Shown here in pieces: positions 1 through 8,860 of a stretch of 64,000 bases of DNA. Both the position numbers and the translations under genes were made by a program. Below the pieces are notes generated by a model that was given only the letters and a program-made list of their open reading frames with translations, did not search any database and was not told the DNA's origin. The stretch's first letter is position 1, and every line of letters starts with the position of its first letter. Source of the DNA: Fibrobacter sp. UWB4. Lineage in GTDB: Bacteria > Fibrobacterota > Fibrobacteria > Fibrobacterales > Fibrobacteraceae. The stretch spans positions 248,001 through 312,000 of the forward strand of contig NZ_MWQI01000001.1 in assembly GCF_002210345.1 (NCBI RefSeq), in the 5' to 3' direction.

Positions 1-1320
1 AATGTAGAGAATCTCGGGGAGCATCTCGGCGGGGAGCCAGCGCATTTGCGCTACGTCTTTCCCGATCCAGAAAACTTGCGGGTAAATCGCTCCGGTGCGC
101 ACAAGGTAAAACGCCACTTGCAACATCAAGTGCAAGTAACGCACGGAGTAATGGTGCCACGAAAAATTCCCGGCGCTGAGGCAGCAAAGAGCGCCCATCA
201 CGTTTGTGACGGTAAGATTGCTATTGATGACCTTGTCTGCCATGGACTGCTCGAAATTCCAATGCCATCCGGGCTTGTGGAATAGTCGCAGTTGCTCGTT
301 TTCCATTAGGAACGTCTTTGCGTTGTTCACGCGGAACTGTTCCGAGAAAGCGTCAAAATTCTCGAAGTCGGTAAAGAACTTGTGGCACGATTCTAGTTCG
401 TCCGTAAAACTCTTGCGGAAATTTCCGGCGGGGCAGAACTTCGGGAAGTTTTGCAACATCGCGGGCAGAATGTGCGAGTAGTCTTTCCAACTCTTGAAAT
501 CGAATGTTGGCAGTTGCTTGGGTGGAATGCTGTTTTGCGATTCGCGGCCTGAGCCTTTATACCCACCAAATAAACTTGCGCTCGCGTCTTCCGCATGAGA
601 AAGTTCGGCGGCGTTTTGGGCCTCGCGTTCATCGCTTTCTCCGGCGCTTCTCGCAACAGCACTATCTGCGCTTTCCCCATTACTTCCTGCGACATTCCCG
701 TTTGCGGATGCATTCCCGGCGGCATTTTCGGCATTAGAGCCTACGAGTCTTGTTGCCTTGCTGAACGACCTCACGAGATTTGTTTCGCTGGGTGCTTCCA
801 TTTCCATGGAGTCCGGCTTGTAGTCCTTGATAAAATCCAGGTCGAGTCCGTGAATCTTGAAAAGGACGTTCGGCTCCTTGTCCGCCTGTTCTGCGATTTT
901 CAAAAACGTGGCGACGAGGTATTTGCACGGGCGTTCGTCACGGCAGTCGCAACCCATGTTGACTTTGGCCGGATCGTCAAAAAGCTGGAGGCCGCTTTTG
1001 CTCATCAAGAGTTCAAGCGACGGGCTAAGCGCCTTGTTGTTTAGGGCCAATAGTTCCGCAGGCTGCTGCTTCAAAAAGCTCACGAAAATTTCGGAAGATT
1101 CTTTAGAAAATTTCGGGAAGACGATGTAGTTGTTGTGGAGGCCTCCATTCGGGCCTTTCACCACGGAAATCACGCGGTTATCGACGATGTCGATGCTTGT
1201 GACCTGGCCCCGCGCGGCGAACTTGAGTCCTTGCAAAACAGCTTGATCGCTTGCTGTCGCAAGAATCGAGTTCAGCCATTTGTTTGCCCACCAAGTCTTT
1301 CCGTAATTTCCAAAATCCAT
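1..1320 (-). CDS. SWIM zinc-finger domain protein, partial (C-terminus beyond left edge)
   Basis: Open minus-strand frame from ATG at 1320 with no stop before the window edge, so at least 440 residues. The N-terminus (MDFGNYGKTWWANKWLNSIL) is typical of bacterial SWIM proteins, which are often coded beside SNF2-type helicases; none is visible here, but the partner could lie beyond the left edge. The SWIM motif C-x-C-x(n)-C-x-H appears as C124-D-C126, C132, K133, then Tyr134 where the last ligand His is expected. Residues about 185-235 are a low-complexity Ala/Ser/Asn/Glu insert. There is no Shine-Dalgarno; a TATATTTG box lies just upstream of the ATG. The family role is DNA or protein binding in helicase systems; the exact function is unknown. 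Confidence 0.75.
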   Translation of the reverse strand, partial: MDFGNYGKTWWANKWLNSILATASDQAVLQGLKFAARGQVTSIDIVDNRVISVVKGPNGGLHNNYIVFPKFSKESSEIFVSFLKQQPAELLALNNKALSPSLELLMSKSGLQLFDDPAKVNMGCDCRDERPCKYLVATFLKIAEQADKEPNVLFKIHGLDLDFIKDYKPDSMEMEAPSETNLVRSFSKATRLVGSNAENAAGNASANGNVAGSNGESADSAVARSAGESDEREAQNAAELSHAEDASASLFGGYKGSGRESQNSIPPKQLPTFDFKSWKDYSHILPAMLQNFPKFCPAGNFRKSFTDELESCHKFFTDFENFDAFSEQFRVNNAKTFLMENEQLRLFHKPGWHWNFEQSMADKVINSNLTVTNVMGALCCLSAGNFSWHHYSVRYLHLMLQVAFYLVRTGAIYPQVFWIGKDVAQMRWLPAEMLPEILYI

Positions 1321-1333
1321 GCGTTCAAATATA
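1321..1333 (-). promoter_or_regulatory. Leaderless-type promoter box of the SWIM gene
   Basis: On the minus strand TATATTTG is followed by AACGC and then the ATG. The hexamer TATATT ends 7 bases before the start codon, which would place transcription start at or next to the A of ATG. No Shine-Dalgarno is present. Confidence 0.5.
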
Positions 1334-1397
1334 GTAAAAACTGCTCAAATGAACAAATGAATTGAGCTTGCTGGGGCTTAAAAAATAGCCTTGCTAT

Positions 1398-2747
1398 CTA
1401 TTCTTGTGGCTTGTTTTTTCTTGGAGAAATGGCGATGAAAACGAGAACGCTCACGAGAAGCAGGAATGGATAGAACATGTAGGGGATTACGTCAAACGCG
1501 CTGATGTTTGCGTCTGGAATTGCTGTCGAAATGGCTGCAAGCGCCACAAGCATTTGTGCACCGTAAGGCAAAATCCCTTGAACCACGCAGCTGAAAATGT
1601 CCAAAAGTGATGCGGTCTTTTTCGGCGAAATCCTGTATTCGTTACCCATTTGCTTTGCGATGGGGCCAGCCATTACAATTGCAACGGTGTTGTTTGCTGT
1701 TGCAATGTCGAGAGCGCTTACCAAAAGACCTACGCCCACCTGCCCGCTGCGGTGCCCCTTAAATACTTTGTGAATAAAGTCAAGTAACGCTGCAAAACCG
1801 CCGTGAATGCGGATGAGACCGCATAGAGCGCTCACCAGAACGGCTACAAGGATCGTTTCGTACATTCCGGAAATGCCGTTCCCGATGTTTTGTAAAAGTC
1901 CAATCATGTCGAGAGGTCCAAAGCATACCATAATCACGGATGCGGCGACAATGCCGACCAGCAGCACTGTAAACACGTTGATCCCCGTAAGGGCAAGCAC
2001 CAGTACGAGTACGTATGGAATCAGTTGAACGAGGTTGTATGGGCTTTCTGCAACGGTCTTTGCTTCTGTTGCAAAAGAAATTGCCGTGATAATTAAAATG
2101 GCAAGGATCGCCGCAGGGGAGGCAATCAAAAAGTTCACGTGGAATTTGTCTTTCATTTTGCAGCCTTGCGTTGATGTTGCTGCAATTGTTGTATCAGAGA
2201 TAAAACTCAGGTTGTCTCCGAACATGGCGCCGCCAATCACGGTTGCAACGCAGAATGGAACGCCGAAGCCTGCAACTTGCGCAACCTCGACGGCAATAGG
2301 CGATACGACTGCGATTGTCCCGACGGATGTCCCCATTGCGGTAGAAACAAACGCTGCCACGACGAATAACACCACTACGGCAAACTGCGCCGGAATAAAA
2401 TCCAGAAGCAGGTATGCGGCTGCCGAAGCGCTTGACCGCCCGAGAATCCCGGCGAAAATGCCTGCACAGAGGAATATCAGAATCATCAGGAAGATGTTTC
2501 TGTCGCCAAGTGCTCCTGCCATCACGTTCATCTTTCTGTCAAAATTCAGTTTACGGTTTTGCACACATGCCACAAAAATGGCCACCAAAAATGCCGCAAC
2601 AATCGGGATGTTGTAAAATCCCATCGGAATCTTGAGTACGTATTCGAATGTGATGCCGAGTCCAAGATAAAGTATCAAGAAAACGGCGATGGGCAAAAGG
2701 GCGATTGGGTTACCCTTGATTTTTTCTTCTGTATATTCGTTTTGCAT
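1398..2747 (-). CDS. Na+/H+ antiporter, NhaC family
   Basis: A 449-residue polytopic inner-membrane protein with about 11 hydrophobic segments. The region with FVSTAMGTSVGTI and GAMFGDNLSFISDTTIAA (about residues 133-185) is the conserved NhaC core, where polar and acidic residues within membrane helices carry ion coupling. It probably exchanges Na+ for H+; some NhaC members instead exchange organic substrates such as malate/lactate, so the substrate is not certain. Length is normal for the family. It stands alone, 77 bases from the SWIM gene and divergent from the exporter at 2869. A TATCTTTG box ends 4 bases before the ATG, so the mRNA is probably leaderless. Confidence 0.85.
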   Translation of the reverse strand: MQNEYTEEKIKGNPIALLPIAVFLILYLGLGITFEYVLKIPMGFYNIPIVAAFLVAIFVACVQNRKLNFDRKMNVMAGALGDRNIFLMILIFLCAGIFAGILGRSSASAAAYLLLDFIPAQFAVVVLFVVAAFVSTAMGTSVGTIAVVSPIAVEVAQVAGFGVPFCVATVIGGAMFGDNLSFISDTTIAATSTQGCKMKDKFHVNFLIASPAAILAILIITAISFATEAKTVAESPYNLVQLIPYVLVLVLALTGINVFTVLLVGIVAASVIMVCFGPLDMIGLLQNIGNGISGMYETILVAVLVSALCGLIRIHGGFAALLDFIHKVFKGHRSGQVGVGLLVSALDIATANNTVAIVMAGPIAKQMGNEYRISPKKTASLLDIFSCVVQGILPYGAQMLVALAAISTAIPDANISAFDVIPYMFYPFLLLVSVLVFIAISPRKNKPQE

Positions 2748-2759
2748 GTTCCAAAGATA
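2748..2759 (-). promoter_or_regulatory. Leaderless-type promoter box of the NhaC gene
   Basis: Minus strand reads TATCTTTG, then GAAC, then ATG. It fits TAnnTTTG exactly and stands 6 bases (from TATCTT) before the start codon. Confidence 0.45.
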
Positions 2760-2855
2760 AAAAAAGGTTTTCTGCCAGATTCCCTAAAAGCCTCGATTTT
2801 TGGCGTTTCGTCGGAAATTGCGGCGGACACAGCTATAGGTTTATGGGGATATTTA

Positions 2856-2868
2856 TATATTTCTACGC
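2856..2868 (+). promoter_or_regulatory. Leaderless-type promoter box of the MMPL exporter gene
   Basis: TATATT at 2856-2861 followed by 7 bases and the ATG at 2869. No Shine-Dalgarno is visible upstream of this start. Confidence 0.45.
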
Positions 2869-5487
2869 ATGAACACGAAAAAGTCGTTTACTGAAAGATT
2901 TTCACAGTGGTATATTCCGCTTGTCTGCCGGAATAAAAATAAGGCTCTAGCCTTTTACATTCTACTTGCCATTTTGATGGCTTTCCCGATTCTTGTAAAG
3001 CCGGGATTAAAGCTGGACGCCGACCTTTCGCACCTCTTGCCCGAGAATACGCCGAGCGTAAAGGCTCTTGAAGAGTCTTACCAGCGATTTGGTTCCACCG
3101 ACAGATTCATGATTGCCATTCAGAGCGACGATGCGTACTTGGTCGCCGCCTTGCAGGATTCAATCAGTGACTATATTCGCAAAAATTGGCAGGGCGATGT
3201 TGTCTCGACTCAGGTTGATAACGACAATAAGTTCTTCAAGGATAATGCGCTTTTGTACCTCCCGGTCAAGCACCTTGAACGCATTCGCGACAACTTGGAA
3301 GATCTTCAGCTGGAAATTGGTCGAAAAAATGGGCCGCTTGTAGTCGATTTGCTTGGGGATGCCTCTGCCGATTCTTCGTCTACAGAAAAAAAGGAACGCA
3401 TCTGGTTTGATGCTAATTTACCGCAGGAGCTGGGCCTTCCCGATGAAGCTGCTGGTGCTTTTGATTCGTTCTTTAAGAAGAATAAAGAAAAAACTGAACA
3501 GCAGGTTGCATCGTCGGACAAGCCGAAATGGGATGGCAAAAAGCCTGTTCCCGAAGATTTGAAGACGCGTCTTATTGGTTGCCCTCGTCCTGACAGTACA
3601 GGGAAAATCTTGTTCAATGGTATTGTCAATGCAAAGCTCATCAGGCCATCTACGGATTATGAGTTTGTAACGCATATTCTTGAACGCACGGATTCCTTGC
3701 TTGCTTTCTTCCGCAGCAAAACTTATCCTGTTCCTACACGATTCTCTGTAGAAGGAACTTATGAGGGGCTTAAAGAAGTCGATGAAGTGGCAAATGATTC
3801 CATTTTCTCGTTCGGCGTAAGCCTTGTCTTGATTGTGCTTCTGACAATGTTCTTCTTTAGGAGCGTGAAAGGCCCGATCCTTGTGACGGCATCTGTGCTT
3901 TATGCTTGCATTCCGACGCTTGCATTTACCGCTTTGTTCTACGGTAAGATGAACCCGTTTACGGTTTTTGTGGCGTCCATTATTCTTGGCATTGGTATTG
4001 ACTATTCTATCCATATTTTGGGAACGGCACAAAAATTCTTGCAGAAGAGTTCTACGCTTGAAGAAGTTCTCGAACTTGCCCAGAGAAGGATGCTTAAGCC
4101 CTTTATTCTTGCAAGTTTTACGACGGTGGCCGCATTCCTTACGCTTTTGACGGCTCATTTCCGCGGCTTTTATGAATTTGGTCTTGTGGCATCGATGGGC
4201 GTGATTTTCAGTATGCTCACATCTGTGCTTGTGCTTCCTGTCTTTATCAAGTGCATGGGCGGGATCCCTGCTGCACCTAAGGGGAGTTTGTTACCAAAAT
4301 CCTGGAGTGATGCAAAAATTGTCAGCTTTTTCAAGGTCCTTGCCTTTATCGGCTTTGCTCTTGGTATTGTGGCAATCTGGTTTGCACGAGATGTTGATTT
4401 TGAACACAACCTGCGTAATTTGCGCCGTGTTTCCATTGAAAAAACAGAAAAGAAAGACCGAATTGGGACTGGTGAAGCGCGTAGCAACAATCGCGCGTCA
4501 TCGACTCCGGCGGCAGTTATGGGCAGCAAGTCAGAACAGCTGGATCTGCTGTACGACACCTTGATGGTGCGCTTGCATGTTGAACATGATACGTTGCTTC
4601 GCAGCTTCTTGACGCTCAAAACATTTGTTCCGCCTCTGGATTCCCAGGAACGCCGCCTTGAGGTGATTGAAGAAATTCGAGACCTTGTTGAGGCTAGAGT
4701 TTTCGACCGCGCTGAAGGGGAGGACTCCGCAAATGTGGCGACGCTCAGAAAACTTTCTTCGGTGGATAGAGCTTTTGAAGCTAAGGATATTCCTGATTGG
4801 GCTTTGGACCTGTTGCGTGAAAAAGATGGCAGCTATGGAAAAATTGGCTTTATCTATGGCGGATTCCAAAGCTGGGATGCTAAGGCTTTGCATTTGTTCC
4901 AGGACCGTTATGGACACTGGGATTTTGATGGCGAAAAATTACGCACATTCTCTTCGCAGTTCATTCTTTCGGATGTGATTCAGTCTGTGAAGGAAGATAG
5001 CTTTAGCCTTGCGTCTGTTATTATTATCGTCATTTTTGGTACGTTGGTCATTTCGTTCCGCAAGCCAAAATATTTCCTGGCGGGTTGCGTTTCGTTTGGC
5101 ATGGGAACGCTGTTGACTCTTGGCGTTTTGGGTTGCTTGACGCATTTCTTTGAGTTTGGAAAAATCAGCATCTATAATGTGATTGTGATTCCGATGACTC
5201 TTGGTATCGGTATTGATGCGACGATTCACTTTATCACATCCTGGACTTCAAATTCTAATAAGAACATGTCGATACGCCAGCTCTTTGACACGACGGGCCG
5301 TAACGTGATGGCTAGCTCCACGACGACGATTGCGGGCTTTGTGGGGTTCCTCTTTACGACGCATCGAGGCTTGCAGGGCATTGGACACCTCGCTTGCATA
5401 GGAATCTTTATGTTCCTCGTGACAAGTGTTATCTTCTCGATGTATTTTTGTGGTTCCTGGCTCAAGAAAAAGGATGAAACGAAATAA
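2869..5487 (+). CDS. MMPL/RND-superfamily exporter
   Basis: An 872-residue protein with the two-fold RND architecture: one N-terminal membrane segment, a large extracytoplasmic domain (about 45-300), a block of membrane helices (about 310-500), a second soluble domain (about 510-700) and a second helix block. The paired motifs GIGIDYSIHI (near residue 375) and GIGIDATIHF (near 785) carry the intramembrane acidic residue expected for proton coupling, once per half. This family (MMPL, HpnN-like predicted exporters) moves lipids or hydrophobic compounds using the proton gradient; the substrate here is unknown. The aspartoacylase-like gene follows after 9 bases, so the two are probably cotranscribed. 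Confidence 0.85.
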   Translation: MNTKKSFTERFSQWYIPLVCRNKNKALAFYILLAILMAFPILVKPGLKLDADLSHLLPENTPSVKALEESYQRFGSTDRFMIAIQSDDAYLVAALQDSISDYIRKNWQGDVVSTQVDNDNKFFKDNALLYLPVKHLERIRDNLEDLQLEIGRKNGPLVVDLLGDASADSSSTEKKERIWFDANLPQELGLPDEAAGAFDSFFKKNKEKTEQQVASSDKPKWDGKKPVPEDLKTRLIGCPRPDSTGKILFNGIVNAKLIRPSTDYEFVTHILERTDSLLAFFRSKTYPVPTRFSVEGTYEGLKEVDEVANDSIFSFGVSLVLIVLLTMFFFRSVKGPILVTASVLYACIPTLAFTALFYGKMNPFTVFVASIILGIGIDYSIHILGTAQKFLQKSSTLEEVLELAQRRMLKPFILASFTTVAAFLTLLTAHFRGFYEFGLVASMGVIFSMLTSVLVLPVFIKCMGGIPAAPKGSLLPKSWSDAKIVSFFKVLAFIGFALGIVAIWFARDVDFEHNLRNLRRVSIEKTEKKDRIGTGEARSNNRASSTPAAVMGSKSEQLDLLYDTLMVRLHVEHDTLLRSFLTLKTFVPPLDSQERRLEVIEEIRDLVEARVFDRAEGEDSANVATLRKLSSVDRAFEAKDIPDWALDLLREKDGSYGKIGFIYGGFQSWDAKALHLFQDRYGHWDFDGEKLRTFSSQFILSDVIQSVKEDSFSLASVIIIVIFGTLVISFRKPKYFLAGCVSFGMGTLLTLGVLGCLTHFFEFGKISIYNVIVIPMTLGIGIDATIHFITSWTSNSNKNMSIRQLFDTTGRNVMASSTTTIAGFVGFLFTTHRGLQGIGHLACIGIFMFLVTSVIFSMYFCGSWLKKKDETK

Positions 5488-5496
5488 GGATGATTT

Positions 5497-6405
5497 ATGA
5501 GTAAGATCAACACAATAGTCGTTGCCGGTGGAACGCATGGCAACGAGCGCACGGGCGTGAGCCTGGTCGAAAAGTGGAAGGCTCATCCTGAATGTTATAA
5601 CACGCTTTGTAAATCGGCAACGGTTGATGTAGTGCTTGCAAATCCGGAGGCGGTTCGCCTTAATCGCCGTTACCGTGACCATGACTTGAATCGCGCTTTT
5701 TCGCAGACTTGTTTGGATGTGACTGTAGAGCCTGCGCCGTATGAATTCCGTCGCGCTCGTGAACTCAATAAGATTTATGGCCCCAAGGGTGAGAATACGC
5801 GTACGGACTTGATTCTGGACGTGCACAATACGGGTTCGAACATGGGCTATTGCTTGATTCTTTCGACTCGTGATCCGTTCACGATGAAGGCGTCTGCTGT
5901 GCTCACGCAAGAATTCGAGGATGCCTGGATTTATTACCAGCCCGAAGAACGCAGTGCTTCTCCGTATTTTGGAACGGTCGCCAAGGCGGATGTGTGCATT
6001 GAAATTGGTCCGCAGCAGCATGGAACGTTGAACGCTGAAATTTTTGAACGTTCCGAAAAGCTCGTGAAACGTTATTTGGAACTTGCGGAAGAATGGAACC
6101 GTGGCGAGCTGCAGAAGCGCGCCCCGATTAAGGTTGAAGTTTATACGCAATGGCGAGACCTGGGCTACCCGAAGCCGCAGGGTGGTGGCGCCATACAGGC
6201 GATGATCCACCCGGAATTGGATGGTCATGATTACCGCGAACTTAAGAAGGGCGACAAACTTTTCCGCACGTTCGATGGCAAGGATATCCTGTTTGAAGGT
6301 GAACCGGACGGTCGATCGGTCTACCCGATATTCATCAACGAACCTGCGTACTACGAGAAAGACATCGCTATGAGCCTCACGGTGAAAACCGTGGAAGAAT
6401 GGTGA
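5497..6405 (+). CDS. Aspartoacylase/succinylglutamate desuccinylase family amidohydrolase
   Basis: A 302-residue zinc carboxypeptidase-like enzyme. GGTHGNERTG supplies the zinc ligands His14 and Glu17; DHDLNRAF matches the substrate-binding Asn-Arg pair; DVHNTGSNMG supplies the third zinc-ligand His; EIGPQQHG carries the catalytic Glu, in a setting like animal aspartoacylase. Established family chemistry is hydrolysis of N-acyl amino acids such as N-acetylaspartate; the true substrate here is not shown by sequence. A good ribosome site (AAGGATG) precedes the ATG, in contrast to the upstream exporter, and the 9-base gap suggests cotranscription with it. Confidence 0.85.
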   Translation: MSKINTIVVAGGTHGNERTGVSLVEKWKAHPECYNTLCKSATVDVVLANPEAVRLNRRYRDHDLNRAFSQTCLDVTVEPAPYEFRRARELNKIYGPKGENTRTDLILDVHNTGSNMGYCLILSTRDPFTMKASAVLTQEFEDAWIYYQPEERSASPYFGTVAKADVCIEIGPQQHGTLNAEIFERSEKLVKRYLELAEEWNRGELQKRAPIKVEVYTQWRDLGYPKPQGGGAIQAMIHPELDGHDYRELKKGDKLFRTFDGKDILFEGEPDGRSVYPIFINEPAYYEKDIAMSLTVKTVEEW

Positions 6406-6407
6406 TA

Positions 6408-6452
6408 TTAGACGAAAGACCGCTTCGCTGGTAGACGAGAGACGAAAGAAAA
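6408..6452. repeat. Degenerate 7-bp repeat stretch
   Basis: TAGACGA, GAGACGA and related 7-mers repeat between two genes. It resembles the clearer heptamer arrays at 10731, 12679 and 30457 but is weaker. Confidence 0.4.
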
Positions 6453-6466
6453 ATCACTCGGCGCTT

Positions 6467-6511
6467 GTCATCCTGAGCGAAGCCCGTAAGGGCGTAGTCG
6501 AAGGATCCAGT
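6467..6511 (+). repeat. Short palindromic element (GTCATCCTGAGC...GGATCCAGT)
   Basis: Outer stem ATCCT/AGGAT encloses a variable inner hairpin (GCCCGTAAGGGC). It belongs to the dispersed family seen at least fifteen times in the window. Confidence 0.75.
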
Positions 6512-6573
6512 GAAGTCTAGTTTTGGATCGTAGATACTTTTCTACATTTGTCGAGTAAAAAATAGAGGTCACA

Positions 6574-7218
6574 ATGGCAGAAAACGAAGAAGAATTGAAG
6601 TCTATCACGGGCGAAGAAAGCCTGAACAGTTTTATGGAACTCGTGCAGAAGTTGAAGGACGAACCTTGGACTTCCCGTTTGAACGAAATTCTGGATGCCT
6701 TTGAAGATTTCTTGACGATCCGTCCGGAACCGCCTCAGTCCTGGCAGGACAACTATGCCTCTAGCGGTAAAAAGTTTGACTACTACCAGATAGTGTTGCC
6801 CGAAGATTTCCAGGACCCGTACGAAGACGATCTTGGAAACATCAACCGCTTGCGCGGTGAATTTGCCCGAGTGCCGAGTACGATGGCTCTTGAACATGAA
6901 CTCGTGAGCCGCAATTACTTTATTTTTGAAAACGGCCATGCCGAACCGATTCCTGCACCGCGCCCGATTCTGATGCTCGAAAGCAAGGACCGTGCCGATG
7001 ACGAAAAGCCGCAGGAAGGCGATATCACGTGGGATTGCTGCATCTCGATTTTTGCGGATGGTAGCTACGTAGCCTACAATCTCGATCACGATGACGAAGA
7101 AGAACTTGGCGAAGATTTCAAGGTCGTTTTTGAAAAGCACATCAAGACGCTTTCGAAGTTGCAGCTTGTGATTCCCGTGGAAGGTCGCGATTACGGCATC
7201 CTCCGTAGCGACGCATAA
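6574..7218 (+). CDS. Acidic protein of unknown function
   Basis: A 214-residue soluble protein with no signal peptide or membrane segment, strongly acidic overall (an EEELGED run and many Asp/Glu pairs). I recognise no domain. The N-terminal third is helical in character; the centre (about 65-120) contains an aromatic YYQIVLPEDF segment, and the C-terminal half looks beta-rich (DITWDCCISIFADGSYVAYN). A ribosome site (GAGG) 8 bases before the ATG supports this start. It is a single gene set off on both sides by palindromic elements. Codon use resembles its neighbours, so it looks like a resident gene rather than a recent arrival. Confidence 0.7.
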   Translation: MAENEEELKSITGEESLNSFMELVQKLKDEPWTSRLNEILDAFEDFLTIRPEPPQSWQDNYASSGKKFDYYQIVLPEDFQDPYEDDLGNINRLRGEFARVPSTMALEHELVSRNYFIFENGHAEPIPAPRPILMLESKDRADDEKPQEGDITWDCCISIFADGSYVAYNLDHDDEEELGEDFKVVFEKHIKTLSKLQLVIPVEGRDYGILRSDA

Positions 7219-7235
7219 GGGCTTATCGCGCACTT

Positions 7236-7264
7236 GTCATCCTGAGCATCGCGAAGGATCCAGT
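7236..7264 (+). repeat. Short palindromic element, minimal form
   Basis: GTCATCCTGAGC, a short loop, then GAAGGATCCAGT. Same stem (ATCCT/AGGAT) as the copy at 6467 but without the inner hairpin. Confidence 0.7.
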
Positions 7265-7323
7265 CAAATCTAGAGTTTAAGAATCATCTTTCTCGCTAAG
7301 ATGATGGTCAAAAGCGAATTTTA

Positions 7324-8394
7324 ATGGAACAATTTGAAACAGAAATCTACCTGCGTTACAAGCAAATTATTGAATCGCAAAGTGCGAGTACGCCCTTGCG
7401 CACTCTTGTCATTCCCGGCTCCGACCGGGAATCTCCATTAGAAGCGGCTTTGCCTCGTTCTGTTTCTTTACCCGAACCGCCCCGTGTCCACATGGCGGAT
7501 TTGCTGGACCGTTACGATGCGTTTTGCTTTGATGGCTATGGAACGCTCTACAATCGCGGTAGCTTTGTTTACCCCGGTGCGATGGACTGGTTTCAGATGC
7601 TCCGCCGTGCAGGGAAACATCTTCGATTGGTGACGAATGCTGCCTCGGATGTCGATGAAGTCTTGGCTCGTGATGCGGACAAGCGCGGTTTTGACTTTTC
7701 GACGGAAGAGACGATTTCGTCGGGGAGCTTGTTGCGGGAATTTGTGGAACGGCTGCGTCGTGGTGAACGCGCGGACGGAAATGCGACTGCCGGAATTGTG
7801 AATGGATGCGCTGGTGGAACTGCCGCGAAACCGCTTGGATTGCGCGAGGTCTATTACATCGGTCGCGAGACGGGCAAGCATGTGCTTGAAGCTTGTGGAA
7901 TCACAGCTGTTGCGATGGATGCTGAACCTGCCGAGCCGATTGTTGCGATTTCTTCAGCGAAGGATACGCCAGAAACATTTGCGCGCGCGGTTAAGATTTT
8001 GCAGCGCCCAGGTGCAATCCTTCTCGTTCTCAATTCAGATGCATGGGCGCCCAAAATTCCTGATGAAAATGGCGTGACTGTTCGTGAACCTGTTTCGGGA
8101 GCGCTTTCAGAACGCTTGCGTCGTGATTCGATGTGCGAGGCGAATGGGGGAGTGGGCTGTGAAACTTATTACTTGGGCAAGCCCTTCCCGCAGATTTGGG
8201 AACGTGTTAAAGCTTCGCTTCCTGCGGACTCTCGTGTGCTGATGATTGGCGATACGCTTGGGACGGATGTGTTCGGCGCAAAAGTTGCCGGCTTTGACTC
8301 GGCGCTTGTGATCGGTCGAAATGTGCCAGCCGCAGAATTAGAAGCTGATGAAGTGGCTCTCGGAATCCGCCCAGATTATTATTTGGAACCGTAA
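7324..8394 (+). CDS. HAD-superfamily phosphatase, class IIA (NagD-like)
   Basis: A 356-residue protein. HAD motif I is CFDGYGTLYN with nucleophile Asp70, and Tyr72 at the usual second Asp position; motif II is RLVTNAAS; motif IV is MIGDTLGTD near residue 309. Order and spacing fit the C2-cap class IIA (NagD/TIGR01459-like) phosphatases, usually acting on small phosphorylated metabolites; the substrate is unknown. D-x-Y in motif I also occurs in haloacid dehalogenases, so reaction type is not fixed. Residues 29-38 (VIPGSDRESP) are the translation of a dispersed palindromic element at 7408-7436. No clear ribosome site precedes ATG 7324; ATG 7492, just before the core, is an alternative start that would exclude the repeat. 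Confidence 0.75.
   Translation: MEQFETEIYLRYKQIIESQSASTPLRTLVIPGSDRESPLEAALPRSVSLPEPPRVHMADLLDRYDAFCFDGYGTLYNRGSFVYPGAMDWFQMLRRAGKHLRLVTNAASDVDEVLARDADKRGFDFSTEETISSGSLLREFVERLRRGERADGNATAGIVNGCAGGTAAKPLGLREVYYIGRETGKHVLEACGITAVAMDAEPAEPIVAISSAKDTPETFARAVKILQRPGAILLVLNSDAWAPKIPDENGVTVREPVSGALSERLRRDSMCEANGGVGCETYYLGKPFPQIWERVKASLPADSRVLMIGDTLGTDVFGAKVAGFDSALVIGRNVPAAELEADEVALGIRPDYYLEP
7408..7436 (+). repeat. Palindromic element inside the HAD coding region
   Basis: GTCATTCCCGG, loop CTCCGA, then CCGGGAATCTCC: a near-perfect inverted repeat. Relatives lie at 19729 (in hsdM), 34458 and 52248 with different but still self-complementary stems. Confidence 0.75.
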
Positions 8395-8410
8395 TTTATT
8401 GGGGATGGAC

Positions 8411-8432
8411 CCCTCTTCTCGGGTTCTCGACC
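8411..8432 (+). repeat. Truncated tail copy of the tRNA-Gly-linked repeat
   Basis: CCCTCTTCTCGGGTTCTCGAC matches the last 20 or so bases of the units at 8486 and 8693. It is followed by an imperfect hairpin (AGGCTTTGAGCCT) at about 8462. Confidence 0.6.
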
Positions 8433-8485
8433 TGCTTATATCACTAGTAAAATAAAAGACCAGGCTTTGAGCCTGACTTTTTAAT

Positions 8486-8641
8486 TTCGAGCGGGAACGG
8501 GTTTGATTCGTCGTCAGTCTCCGCTAACGCGGCTGACTCCTCACCCTAACGGGCTTATCGCTTGCGCGATAATTCCAAAATTCGCTCTTCGGACTTCGTC
8601 CATGATCGAATTTTGTCGAACCCTCTTCTCGGGTTCTCGAC
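8486..8641. repeat. Palindrome-rich tandem unit, copy A (207-bp period)
   Basis: About 156 bases nearly identical to 8693-8848, offset by 207. Each copy contains successive inverted repeats: GTCAG/CTGAC, TTATCGC/GCGATAA, AAAATTCG/CGAATTTT and GAACCC/GGGTTC. Between the copies lies a separate terminator-like hairpin. No convincing reading frame runs through it. This is the main content of the 500-base gap between the HAD gene and tRNA-Gly. Confidence 0.8.
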
Positions 8642-8651
8642 CTTATTTACG

Positions 8652-8695
8652 AATAAAAGCAAAAACGACACCATAAAGGTGTCGTCTTTGCTTTC
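8652..8695 (-). terminator. Terminator-like hairpin between repeat units
   Basis: ACGACACC, loop ATAA, then GGTGTCGT, flanked by A-rich and T-rich arms (AAAGC/GCTTT) that extend the stem. Its position after copy B on the minus strand mirrors the hairpin after tRNA-Gly. Confidence 0.55.
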
Positions 8696-8848
8696 GAGCG
8701 GGAACGGGTTTGATTCGTCGTCAGTCTCCGCTTGCGCGGCTGACGACTCACCCTAACGGGCTTATCGCTTGCGCGATAATTCCAAAATTCGCTCTTCGGA
8801 CTTCGTCCATGACCGAATTTTGTCGAACCCTCTTCTCGGGTTCTCGAC
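8693..8848. repeat. Palindrome-rich tandem unit, copy B
   Basis: Second copy of the 207-bp-period unit. It differs from copy A mainly in loops (GCTTGCGC against GCTAACGC) and in GACGACTCA against GACTCCTCA. It lies between two terminator-like hairpins, and on the minus strand directly follows the tRNA-Gly terminator. Confidence 0.8.
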
Positions 8849-8860
8849 TTGTTCACAATC

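Noticed and set aside
8486-8848. The two tandem units as tRNA pseudogenes
   Set aside because: Only the last dozen bases resemble the tRNA 3' end; no cloverleaf or anticodon arm can be drawn.
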